Shown here: positions 17,981 to 28,565 of the stretch, in pieces
How the letters are laid out: the number at the start of each line of letters is the position of its first letter
Position numbering within the stretch: the stretch's first letter is position 1
Source of the DNA: Phaseolus vulgaris
Lineage: Eukaryota > Streptophyta > Magnoliopsida > Fabales > Fabaceae
DNA: 64,000 bases
NCBI RefSeq assembly: GCF_000499845.2
Contig: NC_023749.2
Coordinates: 26,509,621-26,573,620 of the forward strand
Direction of reading: 5' to 3'
Program-made: the position numbers and the translations under genes
Notes under the pieces: model-generated
What the model saw: the letters and a program-made list of their open reading frames with translations, nothing else
Told to the model about the DNA's origin: nothing
Database searches by the model: none

Positions 17981-18517
17981 GGCTAAGGGAGGAGCGTCTA
18001 GGCCAAAAGGGAGGAGCGTCTAGCTCAAGGTGGAGAGCGTCTAGGCCAATGAAAGGAGCGTCTAGGACCAAATTGCTAAGCCCATGGCCAAGCGAATCCT
18101 TGCAGATTTGGTTATGCCAAATCTAGATTTCCTAAAGATTTGGTCACTTTCTAGAAGGATTCTCCACATGGTCATGTGCTCCATGTGATCTAAATTTGCA
18201 TTTCATTTTGATTAGCATTAGGGTTGCATTATGATCCTCTTTAGCCTATAAAAAGAGGAGCCTACACCTTGTATTTTGAAGATTAATGAGAGTAAAGTTA
18301 TGCTGCCAACATTGTGCCATGCTTTGCTTTTACCTAGTTTCTAGGCTCTAATCATCTTCCTCACCTACCATAGGGCTGGCCGAACCTCCCTACTTCCATA
18401 CACATCATGCACCTTCAAGATCACCATAGCTCCTAGGAAGATCATGCACATTTACATCCATGGCTTCTGCACCATTTTTCACATGATTCCAAGAAGAGCT
18501 TCATGAATTTGCCATCA
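17899..18517 (+). repeat. B1 right LTR
   Basis: 619 bp, TGATGG...CCATCA, TATAAAAA at 18247. The first ~350 bp differ from the left LTR and carry diverged copies of the 21-bp ctaggccaaaagggaggagcg-type unit (about 17980-18065). It is followed by the right ATGCA duplication. Confidence 0.88.
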
Positions 18518-18913
18518 ATGCATGTTAGGCAAGTTTTAGAAACCCTTAGGAAGCAACATTTGTATGTTAATCTTGCTAAATGTATGTTTGCTCTTGATCA
18601 TATAGAATTCCTAGGGTTTGTTGTGAGTAGCAAAGGGGTCCATGTGGACAAAACAAAGGTGATGGCCATTCAAAATTGGCCTACACCGAAAACTTTGAAT
18701 GAAGTCCGAAGTTTCCATGGACTTGCTTCTTTCTATAGAAGATTTGTACCAAACTTTGGTACCATTGTTGCAGCTCTCAATGATATAGTGAAAAAGGATG
18801 TGGTTTTTCAATGGGGAGAAGCACAACAAAAAGCTGTTGAGATTTTAAAAGAAAAATTGACTAATGCTCCCATCTTAGCCCTTCCTAATTTCACTAAAAC
18901 ATTTGAGATTGAG
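18518..18913 (+). pseudogene. Element D reverse transcriptase C-terminus and RNase H start
   Basis: Continues D after B1: VRQVLETLRKQHLYVNLAKC, then FLGFVVSSKGVHVD, SFHGLASFYRRFVPNFGTI, and the connection to RNase H ending TFEIE. It is cut here by the reverse solo LTR and resumes at 19578 with ECDAS. No stops occur inside this piece. Confidence 0.88.
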
Positions 18914-19577
18914 TGATGGCAAATTTCATGAAGGTCTTCTTGAATCATGTAAGAAAATGGTGTGGAAGCTATGTATGAGTGTGTGCAAGATCCTCCTAAG
19001 AGTGGTGTTGATCTTGAAGGTGCATGATAGGTATGAATATAGGGAGGTTCGGCCAGCCCAAGGAAAGGTGAAGGATGTGAAGTTTAGAGCCTAGAGTTCT
19101 AGGGAGAAGCAAAGCTTGGCACAAAAAGGCAGCAAACTTTACTCACAATAAACTTGCAAATACAAGGTGTAGGCCTTCCTATTTATAAGCTAAATGGTCG
19201 TAGAAGCTAAGCTAATATCTAATGACCAAGCACATGGCACATGTGCTCATGACCGGCCAAAACAAAAGAGATTCTAGAATGTTCACTCAATTATGCTTTC
19301 TACACTACTCCAATTACTAAGTACCCCTAATGGGCCTCCATGTAACATGTACAAGGCTTTCTCTCTTCCATCCGTGGCTTCATTCAGTTGGGCGTGAATG
19401 TGCTTAGCCATTGATCTTGTAATTGGGCCTAGACGGTCTAGGCCTCCCCCTAGACGCTCCATGTGTAGCCTCCCCTCTTCACGTCCTAGACGCTCCTTCC
19501 TTGAGTCTAGACGCTCATCATGGTCTAGCTTTGGGTCTTGGCTTTCATGGTGGGATGTGCTTGGCCCTCCTCCATCA
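18914..19577 (-). repeat. Solo B-family LTR, reverse, inserted in element D RNase H
   Basis: TGATGG...CCATCA on the minus strand with no internal region. Flanking bases ttgag (18909-18913) and ttgaa (19578-19582) match at four of five positions, as expected for an aged duplication. It splits the RNase H motif FEIE/ECDAS. It contains several ctagacgctc-type minisatellite units near 19430-19520. A solo LTR arises by recombination between the two LTRs of a former full element. Confidence 0.87.
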
Positions 19578-21196
19578 TTGAATGTGATGCTTCAAGTATA
19601 GGCAATCCTCCTACAAGAGGGCCACCACATAGCTTATTTTAGTGAGAAATTGAAGGGAAGTCATCTCAATTATTCTACTTATGATAAAGAATTATATGCA
19701 CTTGTTAGAGCTTTGTTTACTTGGCAACACTATCTTTTTCCTAAAGAGTTTGTGATACATAGTGATCATGAATCTCTTAAGTATTTGAAAAGCCAAAACA
19801 AGCTTAACAAGAGGCATGCTAAGTGGGTGGAATTCATTGAGCAATTTCCTTATATGATCAAACATAAGCAAGGCAAAGTAAACATTGTGGCAGATGCACT
19901 TTCTAGAAGATATGCTTTGCTAAATCTTTTAAGTTCTCAATATATTGGCTTTGATCACATTAAGGAACTTTATCATGATGACCATGATTTTTCTCTCATC
20001 TATCAAGAGTGTCTTAAGGGAGGACACAAAGATTTGTTTTATACAAGATGGCTTTCTTTTGAAAGCAAAACGTCTTTGTGTGCCTCAAAGCTCTATTAGA
20101 TTATCTCTTGTTCGAGAAGCCCATGAGGGGGGTTTAATGGGTCACTTTGGGGTTGCTAAAACTTTGGATGTGTTACATGAACATTTCTTTTGGCCTCATA
20201 TGCATAAACATGTTCAGAGTTTGTGTGATAAATGCATAGCTTGTCGCAAAGCTAAATCTAAGATGCATCCCCATGGTTTATATACTCCTCTTCCTATCCC
20301 TTCAATGCCTTGGGTTGACATATCTATGGATTTCATCTTAGGATTACCCAAGACATCAAAGGGAAAGGACTCCATTTTTTTGGTAGTGGATCGTTTTTCA
20401 AAGATGGCTCACTTTATTCCTTGCCACAAAGTGGATGATGCATGTCATATTGCAAATCTCTTCTTTCAAGAAGTGGTTCGTTTGCATGGGATCCCTAGAT
20501 CTATTGTGTCCGATAGAGATCCCAAGTTCTTAAGTCACTTTTGGAAGACCTTGTGGGGTAAGCTTGGAACTAAACTTTTATTTTCTACCACTTGCCACCC
20601 ACAAACTGATGATCAAACCGAGGTGGTGAATAGAACTTTGGGACAACTATTGAGATGTTTCATTTCGGGGAATCCTAGAGTGTGGGAGAATTTACTACCC
20701 CATGTTGAGTTTGCATATAATCGTGTAGTAAATTCTACCACCTCACATTCTCCTTTTGAGGTTGTCTATGGGTTTAACCCCTTAACACCTCTTGATCTTC
20801 TTCCTATTCCCATTCTTGGAGATATCTTGTGCAAAGATGGGGATGAAAAGGCTTCTTTTGTGAAAACTTTGCATAAAGACATCAAGAAGAGAATTGAGAA
20901 TAAGGTTGGCAAGTATGTTGAACTTGCCAATAAAAGGAGAAAAACATTGTTGTTTGAGGAGGGTGATTGGGTTTGGCTTCATTTGAGGAAGGATCGTTTT
21001 CCTACTCAAAGGAAGTTCAAACTAATGCCTTGAGGGGATGGACCTTTCCAAGTCCTAAAGAGGATTAATGACAATGCTTATGAGTTATATATGCCTGATA
21101 CACTCTTAGGTAGTCATACTTTTAATATTAGTGATCTAACTCCTTTTCTGTAGGTCTCCAGAATTCGTGGTAGAATTCTCTCCAACTCGGGGAGTA
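19578..21196 (+). pseudogene. Element D RNase H and integrase
   Basis: RNase H continues ([43 protein letters not shown]), then integrase: [10 protein letters not shown]...[10 protein letters not shown] zinc motif, and a complete catalytic triad in [17 protein letters not shown] and [10 protein letters not shown] 1-bp loss near 20040 shifts the frame. At 21031-21033 TGA stands where B2 has CGA, a CpG-to-TpG change, and cuts off the C-terminal part. The sequence after that stop (DGPFQVLKRIN, TFNISDLTPF) is still recognisable. Confidence 0.87.
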
Positions 21197-22156
21197 TGAT
21201 GGAGATCAAGCTCAAGTGGACATGGAGGCCAATCATCAAGAGCAAGAAGAGGTTGAGGCTCAAATGGAGGATGCTCATGAAGATAATAGCCCACCTCAAA
21301 GGCTTACAAGGAGCATGTTCAAGGCTTTAGGAGCTAATGGACGTTTGTTTTCTCTTTTTGTAATTTCTTTGTTTGAAGGTGCTTAGAGGGAAACATAAGA
21401 AACCTCTTTTGTAAAAGAATCTTTAGGTCTTTAATTTAGGAAACATAGGGGGGTGTGCGTTTAGTAGGGAGGTGTAGATGTAATAGGGAGGTGCCAAACT
21501 AAGAGAGGAAGTCACACCTTCCTCATGCTCTAGGATTGGCGCCACTTTTTGGGGGGAATTTTGAATTTAATTAGCTTTGCATTTCAGCACCTCTAGGGTA
21601 TAAATAAAGGTGCTTAGCTTGTACAATTCAGATTGGAAATTTGTATTAGTGAAACTCTACTCAATTTCAGAGAGAATTCGAGAGCTTTGTGCCTTCCTCA
21701 CTTAATCTTATCTTGAGAGTTCATGGTTACCTCAAGTGGCGGCATAGCACACTCATATTGGAGTCTCCATCCTCTAAGTGGCGTGATCATCCAACCAATT
21801 CCTCCATCTTCATGAGCTTTCTCTTCTCCTTCCTTCCTTCTCCTTTTACGTTCATGTCTTAGCTTGTGTTCTTGCATTTTCAGTTCGGTATTGTAGTTAC
21901 TTTGCTGTTTTGCTTCGGTTCCTTTTGCTTTTGCCGATTCTCTTTGCTTCTTCTTCATTTCTAGTTGTTGTTTTTTATTCAATTTGAAAATACATGGATC
22001 TTCCATGTGAGTTTGGGTTTTCGTACTAGTCTTGGTGAGTTCTTGAAAATAGAACCTTCATCCAATTCTATAAAAAAGTGCCTACCTCATATCCAACTCA
22101 AGTTGATTCCTAAGAATGTCAAGAATCATTCATAATGTGCTATTGGAATCATATCA
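21197..22156 (+). repeat. Element D 3' LTR
   Basis: Begins TGATGGAGATC after a tract containing actcggggagta, ends ggaatcatatca. A TATAAATA box lies at 21599. The middle resembles the left LTR of B1 (gggaggtgtagat, aagtcacaccttcc). A coding-like tail of pol (RLTRSMFKALGANG) lies in its first 150 bp, as in other plant gypsy elements. The right end abuts satellite. The left boundary is less certain than the right. Confidence 0.65.
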
Positions 22157-23594
22157 AGTTTGGGAGCAAAAGAAATTGATCTTGGCATGGTTGGTGCATA
22201 GCTAAGTTCCATGATTTTGGTGTTTTGGCTTGATTTTGTGAGTTGGTGGTGTGTGGGGTGAAAAACGAAAATCATGGTTTTGGAAAACTGGCCCGACTCA
22301 ATCCTCACAAATTCCTCCAAAGTGATGTGGGAGAAGTTTGGGAGCAAATGGAATTGATCTTGGCATGGTTGGTGCATAGCAAAGTCCATGATTTTTGTGT
22401 TTTGGCTTGATTTTGTGACTTGGTAGTGTGTTGGGTGAAAAACGAAAATCATGGTTTTGGAAAACTGGCTGGACTCAATCCTCACAAATACCTCCAAAGT
22501 GATGTGGGATAAGTTTGGTAGCAAAAGGAATTGATCTTGGCATGGTTGGGGCATAGCCAAGTTCATGATTTTGGTGTTTTGGCTTGATTTTGTGACTTGG
22601 TGGTGAGTGGGGTGAAAAACGAAAATCATGGTTTTGGAAAACAGGCTAGACTCAATCCTCACAAATACCTCCAAAGTGATGTGGGAGAAGTTTGGGAGCA
22701 AATGGAATTGATCTTGGCATGGTTGGCGAATAGCAAAAGTCCATGATTTTGGTGTTTTGGCATGATTTTATTACTTGGTAGTGTGTTGGATGAAAAACGA
22801 AAAATCATGGTTTTGCAAAACTGGCTGGACTCAATCCTCAAAAATACCTCCAAAGTGATGTGGGAGAAGTTTGGGAGCAAAAGGAATTGATCTTGGCATC
22901 GTTGGTGCAAAGCCAAGTTCCATGATTTTGGTATTTTGTCTTGATTTTATGACTTGGTGGTGTGTTGGGTGAAAAACGAAAATCATTGTTTTTCAAAACT
23001 GGCAAGACTCAATCCTCTCAAATGCCTCCAAAGTCATGTGGGAGAAGTTTGGGAGCAAAAGAAATTGATCTTGACATGGTTGGTGCACAGCGAAGTTCCA
23101 TCATTTTGGTGTTTTGGCTATCTTTTGTGACTTGGTGGTGTGTGGGGTGAAAAACGAAAATCATGGTTTTCGAAAACTGGCTGGACTCAATCCTCACAAA
23201 TGCCTCCAAAGTGATGTGGGAGAAGTTTTGCAGCAAAAGGAATTGATCTTGGCATGGTTGGTGAATAATAAAGTCCGTAATTGTGGTGTTTTGGCTTGAT
23301 ATTGTGACTTGGTGGTGTGTGGGGTAAAAAACGATAATCATGGTTTTACAAAACTGTCTGGACCCGTTCCTCAAAAATGCCTCCAAAGTTATGTGGGAGA
23401 AGTTTGGGAGCAAAAGGAATTGATCTTGGCATGGTTGGTGCAAAGCCAAGTTCCCTGATTTTGGTGTTTTGGATTGATTTTGTGACTTGGTGGTGTGTTT
23501 GGTGAAAAACGAAAATCATGGTTTGCCAAAACTGGCTGGACTTAATCCTCACAAATTCCTCCAAAGTGATGTGGGAAAAGTTTGAGAGTAAAAG
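22157..23594 (+). repeat. ~178-bp satellite, block 1 (about 8 monomers)
   Basis: Tandem monomers of 177-179 bp: gatgtgg marks occur at 22324, 22501, 22678 and 22857. Each holds gaattgatcttggcatgg, gattttggtgttttggcttg, gtgaaaaacgaaaatcatgg and actcaatcctcacaaat. Single-base changes and small indels separate the monomers. The block ends at ...gtaaaag, and block 2 (39298) resumes two bases further on in the same monomer phase. Confidence 0.95.
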
Positions 23595-24138
23595 TCATGG
23601 AAGAGGGCCAAGCTTAACACCCCATGAAAGACAAGAGCCAAACCTAGAGCCTCTAAAGCCAAGTGGGGAGCGTCAAGCACATAAAGAAGAGTGTTTAGAG
23701 GGGGATCATCTAGAAGGAGGAGGAGAGCGTCTAGGACCTCTTACTAGGTCTATGTCCAAGCTACGGATGGGGGCCTTGGGCCAAGCCATGGATGGGAGAG
23801 AAAGCAACATGTATATGCTCCGTGAAGGCCCATTAAGGGTAGCTTAGTACTAAGTGTAGTGTAAATAGCATAAACGTGTCTTACATGTGATTTACCCTAG
23901 ATTTGGTTCACGTTCTAGAACATTTCCTCATATGGCCGGCCTTGTGCTCCATGTGATCCATGTGGAGTAATTTGCATTTCATTTTGATTAGCATTAGGGT
24001 TGCATTATGGTCCTCCTTAGCCTATAAAAGGAGGAGCCTACACCTTGTATTTTCAAGATTGAATAGAGTATTGTTATGCTGCCAATTTAGTGCCATACAT
24101 TACTCCTTGCCTAGTTTCTAGGTTTTAATCTTCATTTT
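23595..24138 (+). repeat. B-family LTR, left part (interrupted by Tat-C)
   Basis: Starts tcatggaagagggcc, a one-base variant of TGATGGAAGAGG, inside the satellite. TATAAAAG at 24023. It stops at ttcattttt, where Tat-C starts, and its last part resumes at 33783. Flanks attttt/atttc support Tat-C having inserted into it. Confidence 0.8.
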
Positions 24139-25276
24139 TGTACCGTCCCGTATCCGGGCGTTGACAAAGTCAAGGTCAAAGTCAACGTCGGGGGTCAAGG
24201 TCAACGTAAGGCGTCGCCAAGGTAAGGCGTCGCCTTGGTGAAGGCATCGCCCAGTTAAGGCGTCGCCCAACCAGGGCGTCGCCAAGGTCAGATATCACCA
24301 AGGCAAGGCAATCACAGTGTGGTTCCTCGATACCCATGGGTAGGAAAGACCATGGAGGGAGCGACGCCGTGGGAAGGCCTCAAGTCCCGATAATCCGGGG
24401 TAGTGATAAAGAGAAGAGAAAGGTGGCTTCAAGGCCATAGTGATAGCGCCAGTGTAGGGCAGGCTGACTCGTGAAGTGCCCCTGCCGCCCCAGAGACGCC
24501 CTTGGGATAGATACGACTCAAGAGGAGGGTCACGCCCTGGGTAGCCAGCTACAGGGTACGAGAGGAAGGCAGATACGCTCTCAAAGTGAGTGACTAGATG
24601 TTTGGAGGCATGAGTTGGCACCCAAAAAGTCACCTCTAGCGCAGATGCACTCCCAGGTAGGAGGACTCACATGAAGAAGTGCCCCCAGATGGGGTCACGG
24701 CGTTGTGAGGCCCTCCACGTGTACAACAACCAGGTTAGAATAGAAACGCCATTTTGTCAGGTACAAAGTAATTAAAGTTATTTAACACAATTTCCGTTTC
24801 GAGCGTTTAAGGTACTATAAATGCTCCCAAGCGTTATAAACGTCTTAAATGTGCTACGTTTTATAATTAAATGCGCTTTAAGGCGCTTTGAATGCGGGAG
24901 TAACTTAAATAGCGCTTTGAATGTTGGAAACGGGGTTCGAACTTTTGGCACATTTTCCAGAAACTCTCTAGTTGCTTGCTCGAGCCTTAAGGTTACGTAC
25001 AAGGGACTAGGGAAAGATCTTTGCCAGAGGGAGAAAATATACACTAGACATAGTTTCCCTTTTACCACCTTCAGAGTGCCATACGCGGTGCTCCGATACG
25101 GAGGTGCATAGTTTTTGGTGTTTCTTGCTGGCTGACTTGAGCGTCGGAGTGCAAACGGCCGCTAGGGCGCCCTTTTGTCCTTCTTTGCAGGAATCCACAG
25201 GTAACCAGTGGGAAGGAGTCCCTAGCTGACGGTCGAGGTCGCGCACGAAGACGTCCCAGGTCAACCGGACGGAACA
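24139..25276 (+). repeat. Tat-C 5' LTR
   Basis: 1138 bp, TGTACC...GGAACA, closely matching 32734-33782 and the solo LTR at 48200-49361. The left end has six TGAC cores in 45 bp, then gcgtcgcc repeats, and around 24790-24930 a run of GCGCTTTAA-type motifs. It ends directly before the primer site. Confidence 0.92.
24161..24204 (-). promoter_or_regulatory. W-box-like TTGAC cluster in Tat-C 5' LTR
   Basis: TTGAC at 24161 on the plus strand and GTCAA (TTGAC on the minus strand) at 24169, 24175, 24181, 24194 and 24200. TTGAC is the core of the W-box bound by plant WRKY factors. The solo LTR keeps three of these (48230, 48241, 48255). Confidence 0.5.
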
Positions 25277-25278
25277 TT

Positions 25279-25296
25279 TGGCGCCCACCGTGGGGC
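25279..25296 (+). promoter_or_regulatory. Tat-C primer-binding site
   Basis: tggcgcccaccgtggggc, identical to the Tat-A copy 1 site and placed two bases after the LTR. This supports common ancestry and the same primer tRNA. Confidence 0.85.
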
Positions 25297-25418
25297 CGAT
25301 ATAAAACATTGGTCCCATCGCAAGTTTGAAATGATCTATCAGGTCACGATAACGATTGAGAAAACAGTGAAGAATGGCCACCACTAGATGAGCTACCGCA
25401 CGCGCTACGGGAGAAGAA

Positions 25419-26357
25419 ATGTCCATGCAGCAGGTCCTGGAGATAATGAGGGGGCTGCAGGATGATATGGCGGAGTCGAAGATAGAACAAGAACGCATGC
25501 AGGCGGATCTCGAAGCCTCGCATGTGAGGAACGAAGAGCTCCGTCGCGTTAATGAGGAGTTGCGCCGGGGTCTGAGGAACAACCAGGTGCAACGCGAGAA
25601 CGAAGAGATGGAGCATCTCACCCCACCAAGAGAGTTTTCCACTCCCTTCTCGCAGGAGATCCTAGATGCGGCGATCCCCAACACCTTCGCAGGGCCCAAG
25701 GCGATTTTCACCGGGATGGAGGACCCCGAGGCGCATCTCACGGCGTTCCACACACAAATGGTGTTAGTAGGCGGCTCTGACGCCGCAAGATGCAAGCTCC
25801 TCATGAGCACTTTGACGGGAATGGCCATGGATTGTTTTATCAGCCTTCCTAGCGGCCGTATCACCTCTTTTCAGCAGCTGTCCCGGTTGTTCAGAGAGCA
25901 ATACCTGGCGAACAGGGCCCCGCCGTCGGTCTTCTACGATCTGTTTGATGTGAAGCAATACCAAGGGGAGAGTTTGAAGGAGTATATCAACCGCTTCGGG
26001 TCCCAAGTGGTGAAAGTGGGCACGTCGGAGGAGCCCATGATTGTGTATGCCTTCAGGAAAGGCGTGTGTCCCGACCCTTTTTGTGAATCTATTATTCGCA
26101 ATCGCCCAAGGACTTTTGCTGAAATCCGGCGTCGGGCAGTGGAACATATCGCCTCCGAAGGAGAGGTGTGTGAGAAGCGAACCAGCGTCGTGCCCTCACG
26201 CCCGAGGGCACACACGCGGGTTCAGCCCGTCAAGGTCAACGAGACAACGACGGGAAGGAAGAAGTCACGGCGGTTTTTCTGGCGGAGGACCCACCGCCTC
26301 CCAGCGGAAGAAATACGCGAGGGGGGTCAACTCGATCGAAGAAAGGATCTCGGGTGA
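25419..26357 (+). pseudogene. gag: Tat-C gag
   Basis: Homologous to Tat-A gag through MSMQQVLEIMRGLQDDMAES, the coiled-coil part (RNEELRRVNEELRRG), EDPEAHLTAFHTQM and QYQGESLKEYINRFGSQVV. The Met at 25419 aligns with MAQVLEMVRTLQD of Tat-A, so the Tat-A N-terminus before that point is not matched. After FAEIRRRAVEHIASEGEVCEKR the frame is lost, and the ~130 residues that carry the CX2HX4HX4C knuckle in Tat-A are missing. The element could not package RNA normally on its own. Confidence 0.85.
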
Positions 26358-26813
26358 GCTATGGGAATCGGACCTCGTGTTCACGAGAGGGGATCTTCGA
26401 GATGTGGTGCCGTATGACAATGACCCCGTGGTCATTTCGGTTGTCACGGCTGGAAGAAAGGTGCACAGGGTTCTTGTCGACCAGGGAAGTTCAGCAGACG
26501 TTATGTTCTGGTCGACATTCAACAAGTTACGTTTGTCTCCCGACCTTTGAGGCCCTACACAGGGTGCCTATATGGGTTTGCAAACAACCAGGTGGAAGTC
26601 CGCGGCTACCTGGAGTTGAGGACTACGTTCACGGATGGAGAGGCCTCACGTACCGAAAGCATCCGGTACTTGGTCGTGAACGCCCACTCCGCCTACAACA
26701 TTTTGTTGGGCAGACCGGCGTTGAATAGGCTGAACGCAGTAGCCTCCACGCGCCATATGAAGATGAAGCTGCCGGACCTCAGCGGCAAGGTGATAGTTAT
26801 CAAGTCGGATTAG
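26265..26813 (+). pseudogene. Tat-C protease region, frameshifted
   Basis: The first frame gives GGFSGGGPTASQRKKYARGV, DLRDVVPYDNDPVV and VLVDQGSSADVMFW (the same DQG variant as Tat-A), then stops at RLSPDL. The next frame continues RPYTGCLYGFANNQVEVRGY and ILLGRPALNRLN, and ends at VIVIKSD followed by TAG. One frameshift near 26548 and one stop at 26811-26813 separate it from RT. Confidence 0.85.
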
Positions 26814-26861
26814 GAGGAGGCGCGGAAGTGTTATGAAAACAGCCTGAAAACGAAGAAAAGC

Positions 26862-28565
26862 GTGTTCATGGTGTTTGAGCGTCCACCCAGTGTGGACACA
26901 TCGATGATTGAGGCGACGCCCACCGGGACAACGCCTGACGAGGCCACACCCGTGAGGGCGACGCCCGAGGTAGACACACTCATGGAGGAGGGACCTGACG
27001 GTACGGCGCCCGTGGAAGAGGCGGCGCCCATTCAGGATGATAGCAGGGACCAACCGGCGGCTAACGCCGTGGAGAGGGAGATTGGCGGCAAAACGTTTAA
27101 GTTAGGGAGTTTGCTGAGCCAAGAAGAGCAGGAGGGGGTGGCAGAGGTGATTGCACGCCACTTGGATAACTTCGCATGGTCTGCCTCGGATATGCCCGGC
27201 ATTGACCCGGATTTCCTATGTCATCACCTCAGCATGGATGCAACGGTCTGCCCCGTGCGCCAAAGGAGGAGAAAGTTTAACGAGGAGAGGCAGCTGGTGG
27301 TAAAGGAGGAAATGCAAAAGCTGCTGAGTGCTGGCCACATCAGGGAGATTCAATACCCTGAGTGGTTAGCCAACGTTGTCCTGGTGAAGAAAGCGAATGG
27401 GAAGTGGAGGATGTGCGTGGACTTCACGGACTTAAATAAGGCGTGCCCGAAGGACTCGTACCCACTACCCAGCATCGACGCGTTGGTGGATAGTGCATCT
27501 GGCTGCAAGGTGCTAAGCTTCCTGGATGCGTTCTCGGGATACAACCAGATTAAAATGCACCCGAGAGATGAGAGCAAAACTGCATTCATGACAGAGACTT
27601 GCAGTTACTGCTACAAGGTGATGCCTTTTGGGCTGAAAAATGCGGGCGCCACCTACCAAAGGCTGATGGACAAGGTCCTGGCGCCCATGTTAGGGAGGAA
27701 TGTCTACGCCTACGTGGATGATATGGTCGTGGCGTCGCAAGATAGGACACATCATTTGGCAGACCTAGAGGAATTGTTCGTCACTATATCCAAATATCGC
27801 CTCAAACTAAACCCTGAGAAGTGTGTCTTCGGGGTAGAGGCCGGTAAGTTCCTAGGTTTCATGCTCACGGAGAGGGGAATAGAGGCGAACCCCGACAAAT
27901 GCGCAACGATTATCGCCATGCGAAGCCCGACGTCAGTAAAGGAAGTGCAGCAGCTGACGGGGCGGATGGCGGCGCTCTCAAGGTTTGTTTCCGCCGGGGG
28001 AGAGAAGGGGCACCCATATTTCCAGTGCCTCAAGAGAAATAGTCGCTTTGCATGGACTGACGAATGCGAAGCGGCTTTCATTAAGTTGAAAGAATACCTG
28101 GCGACGCCACCGGTCCTCTGCAAACCGGTAACAGGCGTGACCCTCCGGCTGTACTTCACGGTGACAGAGCGGGCTATCAGGTCTGTGCTGGTCCAGGAGC
28201 AGGACCAGAGTCAAAAGCCCATTTATTTCGTGAGCAAGGCATTACAAGGCGCGGAGACGAGATACCAGGCGCTGGAGAAGGCAACGTTAGCAGTGGTGTT
28301 TTTAGCCAGGAGGCTCCGTCATTACTTCCACAGCTTTACGGTGGTAGTGAAGACAAACCTCCCTATACAGAAGGTGCTGCAGAAGCCTAACGTGGCTGGA
28401 AGAATGGTGCGCTGGGCGGTGGAGTTGTCAGAATTCGACATCCAGTATGAGCCTAGAGGATCCATCAAAGGGCAAGTATATGCAGATTTTGTGGCAGAAC
28501 TCTCGCCCGGAGGTGTACAAGAGGTGGAGGTGGGCTCACAGTGGTTGCTCTCGGTTGATGGCTAA
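26862..28565 (+). pseudogene. Tat-C reverse transcriptase and RNase H
   Basis: An intact RT core: KWRMCVDFTDLNKACPKDSY, SFLDAFSGYNQIKMHP, VMPFGLKNAGATYQRLMDK and YVDDMVV, then Ty3-type RNase H (RLYFTVTERAIRSVLVQEQD, ALEKATLAVVFLARRLRHYF). The frame ends at LSVDG, where TAA stands at the first Ser codon of the Tat-A DGSSNQQ motif, at the start of the archaeal-type RNase H. So RT could still fold, but the polyprotein is cut before aRNase H and integrase. Confidence 0.9.

Larger units (their letters stand above)
14082..18517 (+). mobile_element. B1: non-autonomous tRNA-Met-type LTR element inserted in D
   Basis: Flanked by ATGCA. The order is an ~89-bp fragment of the internal 3' end (14082-14170), an LTR, a tRNA-Met primer site, a leader, one long patchwork ORF, a polypurine tract and an LTR. 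The leading fragment begins TGATGGAA, like an LTR start, but matches internal sequence next to the polypurine tract of B3. A first LTR plus most of an internal region was therefore probably deleted between two TGATGGA stretches. RT, RNase H and a real integrase are missing, so it would need an autonomous partner. Confidence 0.82.
13615..22156 (+). mobile_element. Element D: old tRNA-Met-type Ty3/gypsy element, twice interrupted
   Basis: The pieces 13615-14081, 18518-18913 and 19578-22156 join into one element once B1 and the reverse solo LTR are removed; target-site duplications mark both insertions. Gag, protease and the start of RT are missing: an LTR-tail-like piece (13615-13776, similar to 22005-22156) is fused directly to RT. 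RT, RNase H, integrase and the 3' LTR remain. The protein type is close to the autonomous B2 element and is chromovirus-like, but I see no chromodomain. The 3' LTR end joins satellite DNA at 22156/22157. Confidence 0.8.

Noticed and set aside
22126..23564. Many 60-190-codon frames in satellite block 1
   Set aside because: They are repeat translations from 177-bp monomers and carry no known domain.
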